A model generated the notes under the pieces. The model did not search any database. It worked only from the letters and a program-made list of their open reading frames with translations, and was not told the DNA's origin. A stretch of 64,000 nt of DNA from Hippophae tibetana (lineage: Eukaryota; Streptophyta; Magnoliopsida; Rosales; Elaeagnaceae): NCBI GenBank assembly GCA_037013495.1, contig CM072808.1:45060068-45124067 (forward strand), in the 5' to 3' direction. Below, piece after piece: positions 11,791 to 24,300 of the stretch; position 1 is the first letter of the stretch, and each line of letters opens with the position of its first letter. The position numbers and the translations under genes were made by a program.

Positions 11791-12215
11791 TAATTGCATT
11801 TTATTTAATTGTAAGAAATATATTTTAATAAAAATGTTATTATAATAAAGCAATTTGTGTTTGACTAATTTGTTGGCCTAATCTACTGTCGTTATATATG
11901 ATGGCTGGGTTCAGTACTGCGTTTAGTTTAATTGCATTTTATTTAATTGTAAGAAATATATTTTAATAAAAATGTTATTATAATAAAGCAATTTGTGTTT
12001 GACTAATTTTTTGGCCTAATCTACTGTCGTTATATGTAGTATGATGGCTGGGTTCAGTACTGCGTTTAGTTTAATTGCATTTTATTTAATTGTAAGAAAT
12101 ATATTTTAATAAAAATGTTATCATAATAAAGCAATTTGTGTTTGACTAATTTTTTGGCCTAATCTACTGTCGTTATATGTAGTATGATGGCTGGGTTCAG
12201 TACTGCGTTTAGTTT
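11791..12215. repeat. three-copy tandem repeat, 138-143 bp unit
   Basis: Copies begin with TAATTGCATTTTATTTAATT at 11791, 11929 and 12072. They end with GGCTGGGTTCAGTACTGCGT. Copies two and three share a small insertion (a GTAGTATG phrase) that copy one lacks, giving 138- then 143-bp periods, so copies two and three are probably the more recent pair. Identity is nearly complete, which indicates recent duplication. Confidence 0.9.
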
Positions 12216-12833
12216 GGTAGACATGAGGATATAAGTTTAAGATTTATATGGTAACATACTTTATATGTAATTAGAGGTTTCAATTGATATAGGATATTTT
12301 GTTAACAAACTTACAATCCAGAATTTATTCTATTTTATTTTATTTTATTTTTGATAGATTAGAATGATAATGAGATGAAATATATTATTTATTTCTAATA
12401 AGCATAAATGATGAATAAAATTATAAAAATGATGAAATATATTTATGTATAATAAATATAAAATTATTAGGGATAATTTTCAACAATTTAAAATAGGATG
12501 AGATTAAACAAATTTAATTTCATAAATTTATTAAAAATATTAAATAAGATATATATCATAATAAAGGAAAAAGTGATTAATTATAGTGTGAAAGCAAAAA
12601 GAAAAAAGGAAAAAAAAATTGTAGCCTTAACCTCACCATCTATGAACCCTTCTAAGTTACAGAATGATGTAACATACATTCAATAATGTAAACCACTTGA
12701 TCAATCTGAGCATATCTCTGACATTGACTGTATTTGGAGAAAACTAGGCTACCAAGGTTTCATTTTGATTTTTTTTTCCGTATCCTATTTAATATTATTT
12801 ATTATCATGGTAACTCTGTCTTTTTTTAAGTCT

Positions 12834-12838
<5 letters not shown>

Positions 12839-12872
<34 letters not shown>
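12839..12872. repeat. (CT)n microsatellite
   Basis: About 17 uninterrupted CT units lie in the spacer after the CYSTM gene. Nothing nearby suggests a promoter role. Confidence 0.95.
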
Positions 12873-12875
<3 letters not shown>

Positions 12876-13151
12876 CCTAATAGATAACCAAAAAAAAAAT
12901 TTCGTTTACTGGCTATTACCGTTTAGCCACCATTGTGGGATTTAACGGCAATAGTTGCATCCAAATACAGGGAATACGAACTCATGTGGTTGGTAGGTGG
13001 GGAAGTGTTTGTCTAGGTGGGGTGGGGAAGTGTTTGTCCAGTCCAGAAGATTATGTGAGTCATAATTGTAAGAATAATATATATACCGGTTATTTAATCC
13101 TCAAATCAAAAACTATAAAAATAAAGTTTAATAATTAAAATACATAATTTA

Positions 13152-13173
13152 ATATATATATATATATATATAT
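13152..13173. repeat. (AT)n microsatellite
   Basis: An uninterrupted AT run in an AT-rich spacer. Confidence 0.9.
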
Positions 13174-13429
13174 TATAGAATATTTAGATTTAATGATAAT
13201 ATAATTATATAATTTATAAGTTTTAATTTAATAACTATAAACATAACCTCATTTGACCTGATTTACTTACAAAATAACATTTTTATTTATCTCTTCCTAC
13301 TTGTTTTCTCTTTCTTCTCCTTCTCCCATTAATTATTTCTTAATTTCCTCTATTTTATCTACTTTTTTTCTCGCTCATTCTCTTTCTCTTATTCATTGTT
13401 TCTCTTTCTTACTATTATTATTACTGAAA

Positions 13430-13605
13430 AATATTATTTAAAATTATTTATTTTTTTAAATAATTATTACTTAAAATTATTTTTTTTTTAATTATTATTA
13501 CTTAAAATTATTTATTTTTTTAAATAATTATTACTTAAAATTATTTATTTTTTTAAATTATTATTACTTAAAATTATTTATTTTTTTAAATTATTATTAA
13601 AACAG
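13430..13605. repeat. AT-rich minisatellite, about 33-bp unit, five copies
   Basis: The phrase TTAAAATTATTTATTTTTTT followed by AATTATTATTAC recurs about five times with small length changes. Composition is almost purely A/T. No coding meaning is visible. Confidence 0.8.
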
Positions 13606-15567
13606 CATCTAATTGTTAATTATTTTCTTTATATAACTTACACATCTCCAAAATTAAAGATAAAAAAAATAAAAAAAATAAGCATTACAAAGGGAGTAAT
13701 GGAATTATTATTCTTTTATCTTTTAGAAATGGATTTCTTATAAGTAGATTTCATTTCATTCATAATTTAGAAAATAATTAAACATACAAATTTATTGAAT
13801 CAATTCTATTTCAATTCTCATTCCTATCAACTAAACATACCACTAGTTCTATAATATTATTGTTAAAAAATTAAGAAAGATTTTAATTTTATTTTATTTA
13901 CACATAAAAAACTTTTAAAAACCCTTCTTAAAAATCAGTTATGATATTTAATAAATGCGTTGAAAGTTGAATTGTATAAAGAAGAATATTTTATAAGTAA
14001 ATAATTAAAATTGTGGGTTTATTTAAAAAAAAGGTTTTTATCTAAAAAGTAACCTAATTGATTAATGTTTAAACTTAATGATTAATATATTTTTAATATT
14101 AAGTACATACATTTTTAATAATTAAATTAAATTTTTTCTTCTTACATATATTTATCCTTATTTTACTTTAAAATATATGTTAAATAAATAGATAATAAAA
14201 AATAGCTTCAATATTTTAAAAAAATTAATAGAATTAATATTATATTAATTTTGTAAGTTAAATGTAATCTTAAAAATTAAGAATTATGATTAAATTGTGT
14301 AAAAAATATTACAAATTTACAATTTATTGATAAAAGATACTTGAAATGGTGTGAAGCAGTTAAGATTGGGGTTATAATTTATATTATAATTTGATTGTTT
14401 AAATAGAATATAAATAGAAAAACATAAATCAAACATGAACATATTAAATTTGGATCCAATTTAGGTTAATTTGAATAACACACAAAATAAAAAATTATAA
14501 TTATTGTTGTATATTATTATTATAATTTTTTCTATATATTAAGTTTACTAATTATTGTCATGAAATATTTGTTACATCTATTTTTATTATATATTTTTTT
14601 ATTTAATCACTTATTCATAATAGTTATATAGTATTTTATCAACAATGAAGATGATTGGTTATATGAACGTTTTTGAATTTTCTTTAAAATTAAGATATGT
14701 CAATTTTTTTTGAATTTATGAATAATTTCATATAAAATACTTGTAAAAAATTTATTGATTCATTCGTAGGTTTGTTAAACTAACTTATAATTTTATTATT
14801 TTTAGTTATATGTGTAAATATATTATGTTATCATTAAACACAATTATATGAAGTTCAAGTTTAAAACATTCATTTACTTTAATTTCAGGTAATGATTCAT
14901 TTGGTTGTTTTATATGATTTTGAAACTTTTAATTTTAATTTTTTTTTAAATCTTTTAACAAATTTTTATTTATATGTTTAATGTTGTTAGAATACATTGA
15001 ATTTTGTTCAAAACCTTTATTATTCTAATTAAATTTAAAACTATAAAAAAATTCATAGTATTTCAAATTAACATCAAGTTAAATAAGGTAAAATAAATAA
15101 ATTAATATTGCTTGTGTGCTGTATATTATGATATTCCGTGTGTTCGAAGTACACCCACACGAGGTGCAAGTGAAAAAATAGGATAGCACGGAATGCTTTG
15201 GGTACACAAGTTATACGATGTGCGTGAGATATACCTCATTACTCTTGCTCCTCCTAAACTTAGGAACATCACTACTACTACTTCATGAATGACCACATAC
15301 CTCATTTAAGGAAATCTTCACACAAATAAGGAAAAAGCACGAAAGAACATGATGAAGTCCAAGAACTACACTATTCTTAAAAAAAATTGTCAATTGTTTT
15401 TGGAAAACCATGGCGTAAGTGCCTTCATACCTTGGAAGCTTAACTCGTAACAAGAGAGTTACACTAAGTTCACTGTGGTGCATATACATTAGAGGGATGC
15501 TTGCACATAGGATCATAAAAATAAGGTTATTATTGGCTTAACTTGCAAAAAAAGTACATCAATCATT

Positions 15568-15830
15568 CTCGATGGTGTGATAGATGTCAAAAACATACCA
15601 ATGTACTTTATAAGCCTGCACATGAAATGGAGATTATTATTAGGCCATGACTCTTTCAAAAACAAGGGCTAGACATAGGAAATCCTATCCCTGTTGCTCT
15701 AGCCTATAAAAATTTTCTCATTATAGTTATTGACTACTTCTCTAAATGGATCAAAGCATAATGACTTGCACAAATACAAGATAGTGGCGTACAAAAGTTT
15801 ATAAAGGGGACTTAATGTTTTATTACTGCA
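15568..15830 (+). pseudogene. decayed Ty3/gypsy-type retrotransposon integrase fragment
   Basis: One frame reads CDRCQKHTN, then YKPAHEMEII, a stop, and LIIVIDYFSKWIKA. This is the pattern of the integrase zinc-finger end and the start of the catalytic core of plant Ty3/gypsy elements. Past 15760 the match fades into frameshifts (a CIPG-like trace near 15828). Neither reverse transcriptase nor LTRs are recognisable around it. It is a dead fragment, broken by at least one stop and by shifts. Confidence 0.7.
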
Positions 15831-16104
15831 TACCAGGGTACTTCATGTGCCTAAGGTACTCACACATGGTGATCATGGCATACAAGTTACCCTAGGTATA
15901 TGACCCTAACAGGGCGTCTAAGGTGTAAGAGATGATAATGGGAGACATGAAGAAATGAATTGTAGAAAACACATGTATGATCTCATCATATGACAAAAAG
16001 ATTTAATTACGAGTCAAACATAATCGTTTTATTAAGGTGTCGACACCTGAGGGTAATAATATCTATATTTATAGACTTGATGAGGTTAACTTTCTTTACA
16101 ATTA

Positions 16105-16979
16105 CACTACTACAAAAAAGGGCATTAAAGTCGATTAAAACCCGATTTAAATTAAATGACTTAAAGTTTAAAATTAGTTCATGGGATGAACCGACTTTAA
16201 ATTTACTCATTTTCTATTATACTCAAATAAAACCCTGTATTCGAGCAGAAAAAACCAAAACCAGTTTAGCAAATAGTTCAAATAATACAAATATTTGGAA
16301 AATAAAATATTAATTAATAGCAGAAAAATTACCATGGTTTTGTTTTTATTTTATTCAAGATCATCATATTTTTCTCCTTATATTATAATACAAACCTACA
16401 TATATAATACAAAAATTTATACACATAAATAATAACACATAATAACAGAAAAAAAATATGAATAATAAGTGCGTAAAATTAATAGAAATATTTACAAAAG
16501 TAAATGAAATGACAAAATGAAAGAAATGAAGAAAAAATGGTATTTTGTAAGTGAGAAATGGGTATAATTTTTTTGAATATTTTACTCAAAAAAATAGGGG
16601 ATCTAAAAGATTAGTTAGAGAGGAAGAAAACCCACTAACCGGCGCTGAAAATGATAGTCGTAGGTAGCCGGAAAATGAGAAAAAGTGGAGGAGAAGTAGA
16701 GGAGGTTTTGAGTTTTTGAAAGTTATGCAACGCTGAGAATAGTTTCTATTTGGGGAAGAAATAAGAGAAAAAAATTTATGCACGTGTGTAGCGTCGGTTA
16801 CACGTGTCAATCGAGACTATGTTACGTGAATAACATCGGTTTCAGGTGTCAAGCAATATTATGTTACGTGGATAACATCGATTCTACACTGAACCGACTT
16901 TAAATTCATTATAAGTCAATTTTTGAAAAAAAATTGACTTTACGTATCAACTTAAATATCTATTTTTGTAATTTTCTAA
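16105..16979. mobile_element. non-autonomous CACTA (En/Spm-like) element remnant
   Basis: The left terminus CACTACTACAAAAAAGGGCA is the CACTA signature. It is followed by sub-terminal motifs such as AAAGTCGATT, CCGATTTAAA and ACCGACTTTAAAT. The right end carries the inverse set (ACCGACTTTAAATTC, AATTGACTTTACG, TATTTTTGTA), but its last bases (TTGTAATTTTCT) have lost the expected terminal GTAGTG. Repeated GTTACGTG(A/G)ATAACATCG phrases lie at about 16821-16881. No transposase is visible in the roughly 870 bp, so it is a deletion derivative. Confidence 0.7.
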
Positions 16980-18234
16980 AACAATTACATATAAATAAAA
17001 TTTTGTATCAATTCGAGTTAATTTAGCCCCATTCTAATTATTTGGTTTTTGGTTTGAAATAAAATTAGTAATTTACAGAATGAATTAAATTAAAATTAAA
17101 ATTCGGTTAATCCAAGCTGGATTAATTTAAAGAAATTCCAAATAACCCACAAGCGTGAATTCATACCTTGCAGTATGCCATCTTCGTGCTTCTGTTTACT
17201 CCAATTGTTAGTTATTCATGTCACGTGTTTTCATTTCATTTAAGAAAGTAGACAGAGTATAACGACATATTGATTATGTTTCCGCATATGAGTTGGGTTT
17301 TGTTTTAAATAAAAGTTAAAATTAAATTAATATGATGGATTTTCTAAAAATGAGAATTAATTTAAATTATTAAGTCTGAAAAACTAATGCAAGTAGAACC
17401 ATCTTTTTTTGTAGGTTGGAATATTCATTTTTTTAATAAATTTTGATTATTAACTTTTTAAATAATCTATTGTTTTTTGAATATTAATTTAATTGTAATA
17501 TTTTTGATTTTAATCATTTCTTAATATTATTAATTTTAAAAACTTAGTTTTAAAAATGGGTACCAAAATTAAAAACTTAGTACTACTAAGATATCAAACC
17601 CTTTTAAATGTCTTAAATAATAAAAAAGATATAAATATTATTAATAATTCATTATTTATATCAATTATAAAAACTTAATTAGATGTGATTCGATAAGTTA
17701 TAACGTTGTTAAAATAATTGGTGAGAAGTAGGGAACGATTTGTTTGAAAGGTGAGATATTTTTATAAAAATAGAAAAAAAATACCGAGTGGAAAATAAAA
17801 TCTTAAATGAAATTTTAAAAAATTACATATATAAATAAAATAATGAATGTAAAATTAAATATATATGAGTTGGTTTAATTTTTAAGATTTTAAAAAATAA
17901 GAACTAAACTAAGAAAATATAAATCTTCTTTATAAAAATATAAGCCAACTCAAATCAATAAAATTATAAAACTCAAATCAATATAAATAGTCTTTATAAA
18001 TTTTAAGCACTCTAGTCACGTTATTCCAAATTAGCAATAATAATTTAGAAGGTTTTAGAATATTTTTACTATATAAGTTATTATTAATGATAATTTAATT
18101 TAATTAAATAGGAGTAGTGTAATTAATATTAAAAATAAAATAAATACATTATCAATTTTTATTATAATAATAATAATAATAATAATTATTAATTAATTAA
18201 AATATTACATTAAAGAGGTGATAATGTGATTTAA

Positions 18235-18262
18235 ATATATATATATATATATATATATATAA
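18235..18262. repeat. (AT)n microsatellite
   Basis: An AT dinucleotide run upstream of the coiled-coil gene; an ATA/TAA-type tract lies at 18160-18190. Confidence 0.9.
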
Positions 18263-18388
18263 TACTTAATAATTAGTTATAAAACAGTGTAAATAAAAAT
18301 AGATATAAAACCTAAATTAGGCAACGGATAGGGACCTTATAAAACTTTAATTGCCGGTTTTCTAGGATACAGACTCTATAGAGAGTAC

Positions 18389-21300
18389 ATGTTAGCTGGG
18401 GCGTGGGGAGGGAAAGAGAGAGCGCGCGCGCCACTTGATGAGGGATGGCTCCCTCCAACTCATAAAACAAAGTTCAATTTTGTTGTTTCCTTCAAATCGT
18501 TCGACCAAAGCCTGAGGATTTGCGCCGCGAGATTTGTCTCGCTATCTTGTTTTAATTTCATTCAGGTAACCGATTATTACGTTTCATCTTTCTATTTTTT
18601 TTTCGTTTGTTCTCTTTTTGCCCTAAAATTTCCATTCTTTTGTTGATTCATGAGTGAAATTTTCTGTAATACATACCTGTAGATCTATTTAATTTGGGAA
18701 TCATATATGACCAGCAACCAATTCGTATGCTGATGCATAGTTTACGAAGGTTAATACGCACCGGGAGATTTTTTTCCCTCTCTTTTTTAAAATTTTCTTC
18801 TTATTTTTAAACAAATTATGCATAGTACTTACTGATACTTAATATTTACGAAAATATCATGTGGGTAGAGTTTACTAACGTAGTAACAATACATAACAAC
18901 AGCTGCAGGTAAGCTAGAGAAAAAAAAGTATATTCAAATTAAAACTGGAGGGTTAGAAGAAGCGCAATGGGTTGGGGGAGAATGATGATGAACTACTATT
19001 ATTAACCTGAATTACGCTGTCTTTATTTGAAGTATTCAATTTGTATTAATTACCCATACTTATCTACACAACGCCTAGCTAACTCATGAAATGAAATATG
19101 TAGCTAAGTGGTTATTTTTCCTAATTTCATGTCTCAATCAAGGAACAAGTGCACATCTTTAGGCAATTTCTTTTTTCTACTTTTTTTCGTTTTTTTGTTT
19201 TTTCCCCACTGTTTAGATAGTCTTACTTTTGACCAAAAAAAGAAGATAAAGTCTTACTAGCTACGACAATAGCTTTCTATGTCTGCTGTTTGTTTTTGCG
19301 TTTCCATATTTCCATGATTGATTATTATGATATGATTTTATTACAGGCATGGACGGAAACGTAGTTGATTCTGAGTCTTTGCTGTTTCACATCCAACAGC
19401 TGGAACGTGGTATGTGCTCTTTTTCCATGGTTGCAAATATTGTGTTAAATGTTTCACACTTTTGGCTATCAGTATTTTTTCTGTTTGTAATCTTAAAAGA
19501 GTACAATAGCAACTTTTACTTGTATGTTTGATGGTCATTTTTTCATACTTTAAACACCATTGTTTTAAGGACAGGCATTAGGATGTAAATTTGTGATGTA
19601 ATGCGAGATCAAGAACAAAGACATTTTTTCATCACTTTTGTTTCTGTATTTGGATGTAGTGGTATTGGAAATTGGGATGAACTTAATAAGGTCATTTACA
19701 GTGCAAAGTATTGGTTTATTTCAAGAATTTGGATTGCTGAAGTGTGGTGAACAGGAAGAAGATGGAACTCATGAAGCTATCTAATTTCCAGTGATGTTTG
19801 GTAGTGTTATGCTTATTTGAACTTATTGAAGTTCATTAACCTTTTAATAAGATTTTCGTGCTAAAACATTTTTCAATAAGAAATATTAGAACTGCTGCAT
19901 TTGGCGTGGGAAAAGTATCTAGCAATAATGCTGGAAGTGAGAGTTATTTTGTTGCTGGATAATAAACAATAGGAGATGTTTCCTACTCTAGATTTGACAA
20001 AGAACTCAGAAAAAGAGAGTTGGGGGAAAAAAAGTATGTTATAGGGTCAAAATATGTGAAGGCCTCACGAATACAGAAGTCACTGCCTGCACATACATGT
20101 GATGACAATAAATTGAGAATAGTTGATGGACACAAAAACAAATGCTTATATTGGTTATGTTGTTAGGTTTGTGTCAGATATTTTGAAAGTGATATTTGCA
20201 ACTGAAAGTCTCACGTTTTCAGATGGGCTTTGGGAACATCTAATTTATTAGGTTCCAAAGTTACTATTTTTTTCGTGCATGACTATTCAATAAATGTGTC
20301 TTAATTTTCTCGATATATCATCTCATCCATATGCTACAGCAATTCACCTTGATTGTACTTTTAATATATTGCAGAGCGTGATGAATTGCACAAAGATATT
20401 GAGCAATTGTGTATGCAGCAAGCTGGGCCTAGCTACCTAGCTGTGGCTACTAAAATGCATTTTCAAAGGTATAACTTGTCTATTTATTCCTTTATTTCAT
20501 TGGTCTTTAATGTCTAGTGATGCTCTCTTTTCTTATTCTCTCTCTTTTGAGTGGGTGGGTCAGGGTGCATGTGCATGCATGGGGGAGGTGGGTGTCAGGG
20601 GGAGGTATTGTTGTTTATGGGTTTTTCTGAAGAAATCATTGATATTTTGCCTCGACCACTAGGACAGCTGGCTTGGAACAGGAGATTGAGAACTTGAAAA
20701 AGAAGTTAGCTGCTTGTTCAAGAGATAATCTGAATCTTCAAGAGGAGTTGTCTGAAGCATACAGAATCAAAGTGAGATTTCAAGTCTTTTATCTTGCTGG
20801 TAATGTAAGCATTTTTACAACCTAATGTCTCCACTTTTCTGTCTCCAGAGCCAGCTGGCTGGTCTTCACAATGCAGAATGTGCAAAGGTCTCTCTCTCCC
20901 TCTCTAATTCCCTTCACTGTCCTCTCTACTCCTTAGATTTCGAAGCTTGATTTGTCTAGATAAATTATACAACTTCTTGTGTGGAAGTTATAGCTATTAG
21001 CTCTAATTGAACTTTAGCAGATATAAATAGAGACATAGACAATGTCAATAACCTTAATACAAGTAAGAAAAATTTCGCAATTGCTCCAGGTGTAGATAAG
21101 AGCTATTTTAAAAAAGAAAAAATTAATAGCCTCCTAGAATCTATTTAATATTTGTTGGATTCTATTTGTTACAAATTGTGCATGGTTGTTGGTTGCCTTC
21201 AGTAAAAAATAAGGGTTCATTATTTATTATGCTTGTAACCCATTCATCTAGTATCATAGATAGTCATCATAAGGAGACGAACTTGTATGCATTTAGTAGT

Positions 21301-24300
21301 TGATTCATACTCTGGTATGTGGAAAGCATGATAAATTTGAAGCTCAGTAGGGGTAGATGTTTTAAGATTCCCTAGTGTTGTTTGGTCTTGAAGAGACATT
21401 TACATATATATGTGGGTCTAATTTGTACAATTTCTTTTCTAGAATGTGGAGGCAGAGAAGCAGGTCAAATTTTTCCAAAGCTGTGTTGCTGCTGCTTTTG
21501 CTGAAAGAGACAATGCATTAATGGAGGTTACGATTATCGAGTTTGAGCCCAAAATTTATAATACTCTAATAATGTTTTGTTACATGCAATGCTTTAAAAA
21601 GTTTTCCATTCATTGTAATTTTCTGAAGATTTTACAGTGCTTGTAATAGGCTGAGAAGGCTAAAGAGAAAGAGGAGTTCATGGCACAGAGATTTTATGAA
21701 CTACAGAAAAAGTATGTCCATGGTTGTTTTGTGTGTTTTACTACTGGATCATAGAACTTTTCCTATGTGATCCTTTGATGCAAATTAGTTTTAGTCTTAG
21801 CATTTCTTGAGAACGCATGCACTTATCAAATGCGGATTAGTATAAATATGAAACTTTTTTTTACAGGATACACTTTCTTTATTTCATTGAGTTGTAATAT
21901 TTACATTCTTTTCTGAATGTCAATTGTCATGTTTGGTCATGTTTCACCACAGATATGATTCCAATTGCTAGAAGACTTGTTTAACATTGGTTGTGCATGC
22001 TATTTTTGATAACACAGGGTGGAGGAGCTCATGGCAGATTGCTCCGAACAGAAGAAAAGTTCTCATAAACTCCAGACCGATTTAGCAAAGCAGGAGGAGT
22101 TGAATGAGGCTTTCAAGAAGGTGGTTGCCTGTGGATTCCTCTTTATTATTTCACATAATTAATGCTTTTTGTACCATAGCTTTGGGTGATATCATAAGAA
22201 AGGTGGACTATCTACCACCGGTTACTTTAGATATCCCATATGTTATATCAAGTTGAACTTTGTGCTGCTTTTGAATTTTTGATGATATTTCACTGTCTTT
22301 TGGTTATACTGAACTCTGATATCATTTTATTGCTTTGATTCATAAGAAGCTATCTTTGCTACAGGTTGTTAACAAGTTTTATGAGATCAAGCAACATTCT
22401 CTTCGCACATTTGAGGATACTAGTTGGGATGATAAGTGTGCATGCCTTTTGCATGATCCTGTAGAAATGTGGAATTTCAATGATACATCGACAGCTAAAT
22501 ACGTTGTAAGTTTTATAGTCAATGTGTTTTTGGAGCTCTGTGCAGGGATATCTTGATTTCGTTTTCTTTTTGTAAGATCGGAAATACAGCTGTAGCCTTA
22601 ATGATGATAAATTATATTACTGGACTTCGATGAGCTAGGCTGCTAGCCTGATGATATATGCTAAATTCTTCATTGTGTCATGGGACGTATCATATAAAAT
22701 TTGTATGACATATTGCTTTTGTTTTGAAGCTTATTTATAAATTAACATCTATTTCTAGTTTCTGTATTGGCCTATTGGGCACGTCATGATTAGGATTTTG
22801 CTGTTATGGTTAGTAACATTATCATATGTTTTAAGATTGGATTAAATGAGAAAGAATGTTAATCTATCAGTTCTTGTTGCTTTCTAAGATATGCATGTAA
22901 AATTTAACCTAGCCAGCTTAAAAATGTACTTTGATTCAAATTTGGACCGTGCGTGCATTTCAGGCATATGTTGTTGCAAATTGAAAGTATATTACCTAGT
23001 CTCATTTTTTCACTGGGGATGTTGCGTTGAAAGTTCTGAAGTAACATTAGTTATTTGAAATACTTGCCTGCTTGGACAGCTATGCCAATCTGACTTAGTA
23101 GATGGTCTTTGAATTGAGTTTCTATTTTCCACCTGCAATCAATTAACTTTTCTTCAGACAGAGTGCTTTAGAGGAAGAGCTGGAGTCAGTGAGGGATTCT
23201 CTGGATAATCTTCAAAATAAGTTTATGGTGGTATGGACCTTTTCTTTTTCTCTAAGATTTTGTTCTGTTTAATTATTTCTTTTATTTGTATTTGCTTCAA
23301 TTGAATCGATTGCTTCTGTCTAAGAGTTGATATTTTTGTGGCATGTAGAGTTTAGAAATCGAAAAGCATTTAAAGAGGAAAGTTCGTGAACTTGAAAAGA
23401 AGACAGTGAGTACTTCTGTCTTTAGAGATGTCTGCTCAATTCCCATCTAGTTATTTCACTTCAATTCTGGTTGGCTTGAGTGCAGATCCTTGCTGTTGAG
23501 ATAATGAAAGATGGGGTTGCTGGCTTATGTCATTACCATTCTCAGCATAGGGTTCACACCTTGAATTTGCTTGATGATGGAAAATCTTATATTAAATCAG
23601 TTACTAACATGATAGAGGAAAAGATTGGGCACTTTGATGAGAGCAGGGAACAATATCTGGTGCGTCCTTTGAGAGAAGTAAATCAAGAAGAAAAAGAATG
23701 TGGAGATCTGCAACTAAGTACTGATGTACACTATGACTTACCATCTCAGGTATGTTTCTGTGGGTTTCTATGCCCCTTCTTCCTTCTCTACTCAAAAGAG
23801 GATTTGCTGTTTCTCATTTGTCTCTGGTGATTTTAAAGTCTTTTTGATATATCAATTTCCTTGCACATTGGAACAATATGATGGTTTTCAGTTTATGAAA
23901 TAGATTTTGAGCTCAATGTGATTGAGTTAAAGACATTAAAGATAGCTACACTAACAACCAAATGAGTTCTTATATGAAGGATGGAACTCCTCTTTTATTT
24001 TATTTTATTCTCTCTCTATGTATTGATTGCCTGTGGTACTAACCTCACTTGAAAAAGGTCCGGCGAGTACAATGAAAAATTGAGTTAAAGCTCTATGGTC
24101 TTAGTCAGCATTTTACTTAAAAAAATTATTTGTTCAACAAACTCAATTATAAGTAGGTAATTAATTATGATGTAGATGAAGGGCATGAGATATCTTATTG
24201 AAGTTTAAAGTTTTCTATATTTGCTTATCTGTAAGCTTGTTTTCTGCAAATCTTCTCTCATCTTCTCGCTAGTTATGTTCCACTACTTGCAGGAGGTTAG

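Larger units (their letters stand above)
11080..18380. other. repeat-rich intergenic spacer
   Basis: After the CYSTM 3' UTR (to about 11320) I see no intact gene. The stretch holds the tandem array 11791-12215, a (CT)n tract, several (AT)n tracts, a short AT-rich array at 13430-13605, a decayed gypsy integrase piece (15568-15830) and a CACTA remnant (16105-16979). 13610-15120 and 16980-18230 are AT-rich with nothing recognisable. Open frames at 12935-13138, 15283-15516 and 15990-16313 have no family resemblance. Confidence 0.6.

Noticed and set aside
13430..13605. Regularly spaced short repeats that could suggest a CRISPR-like array
   Set aside because: The units are contiguous AT-rich minisatellite copies without unique spacers, in a plant nuclear genome.
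15990..16313. 107-codon open frame on the plus strand
   Set aside because: It spans the CACTA left terminus, has random-looking composition and no recognisable motif.
16586..16810. 74-codon minus-strand open frame rich in Ser/Leu/Phe
   Set aside because: It lies inside the CACTA remnant and reflects the purine-rich plus strand; no family match is visible.
18389..18646. 85-codon open frame at the start of the coiled-coil gene
   Set aside because: It crosses the clear leader donor at 18565/18566 and shows no family resemblance; it is the 5' UTR plus intron.
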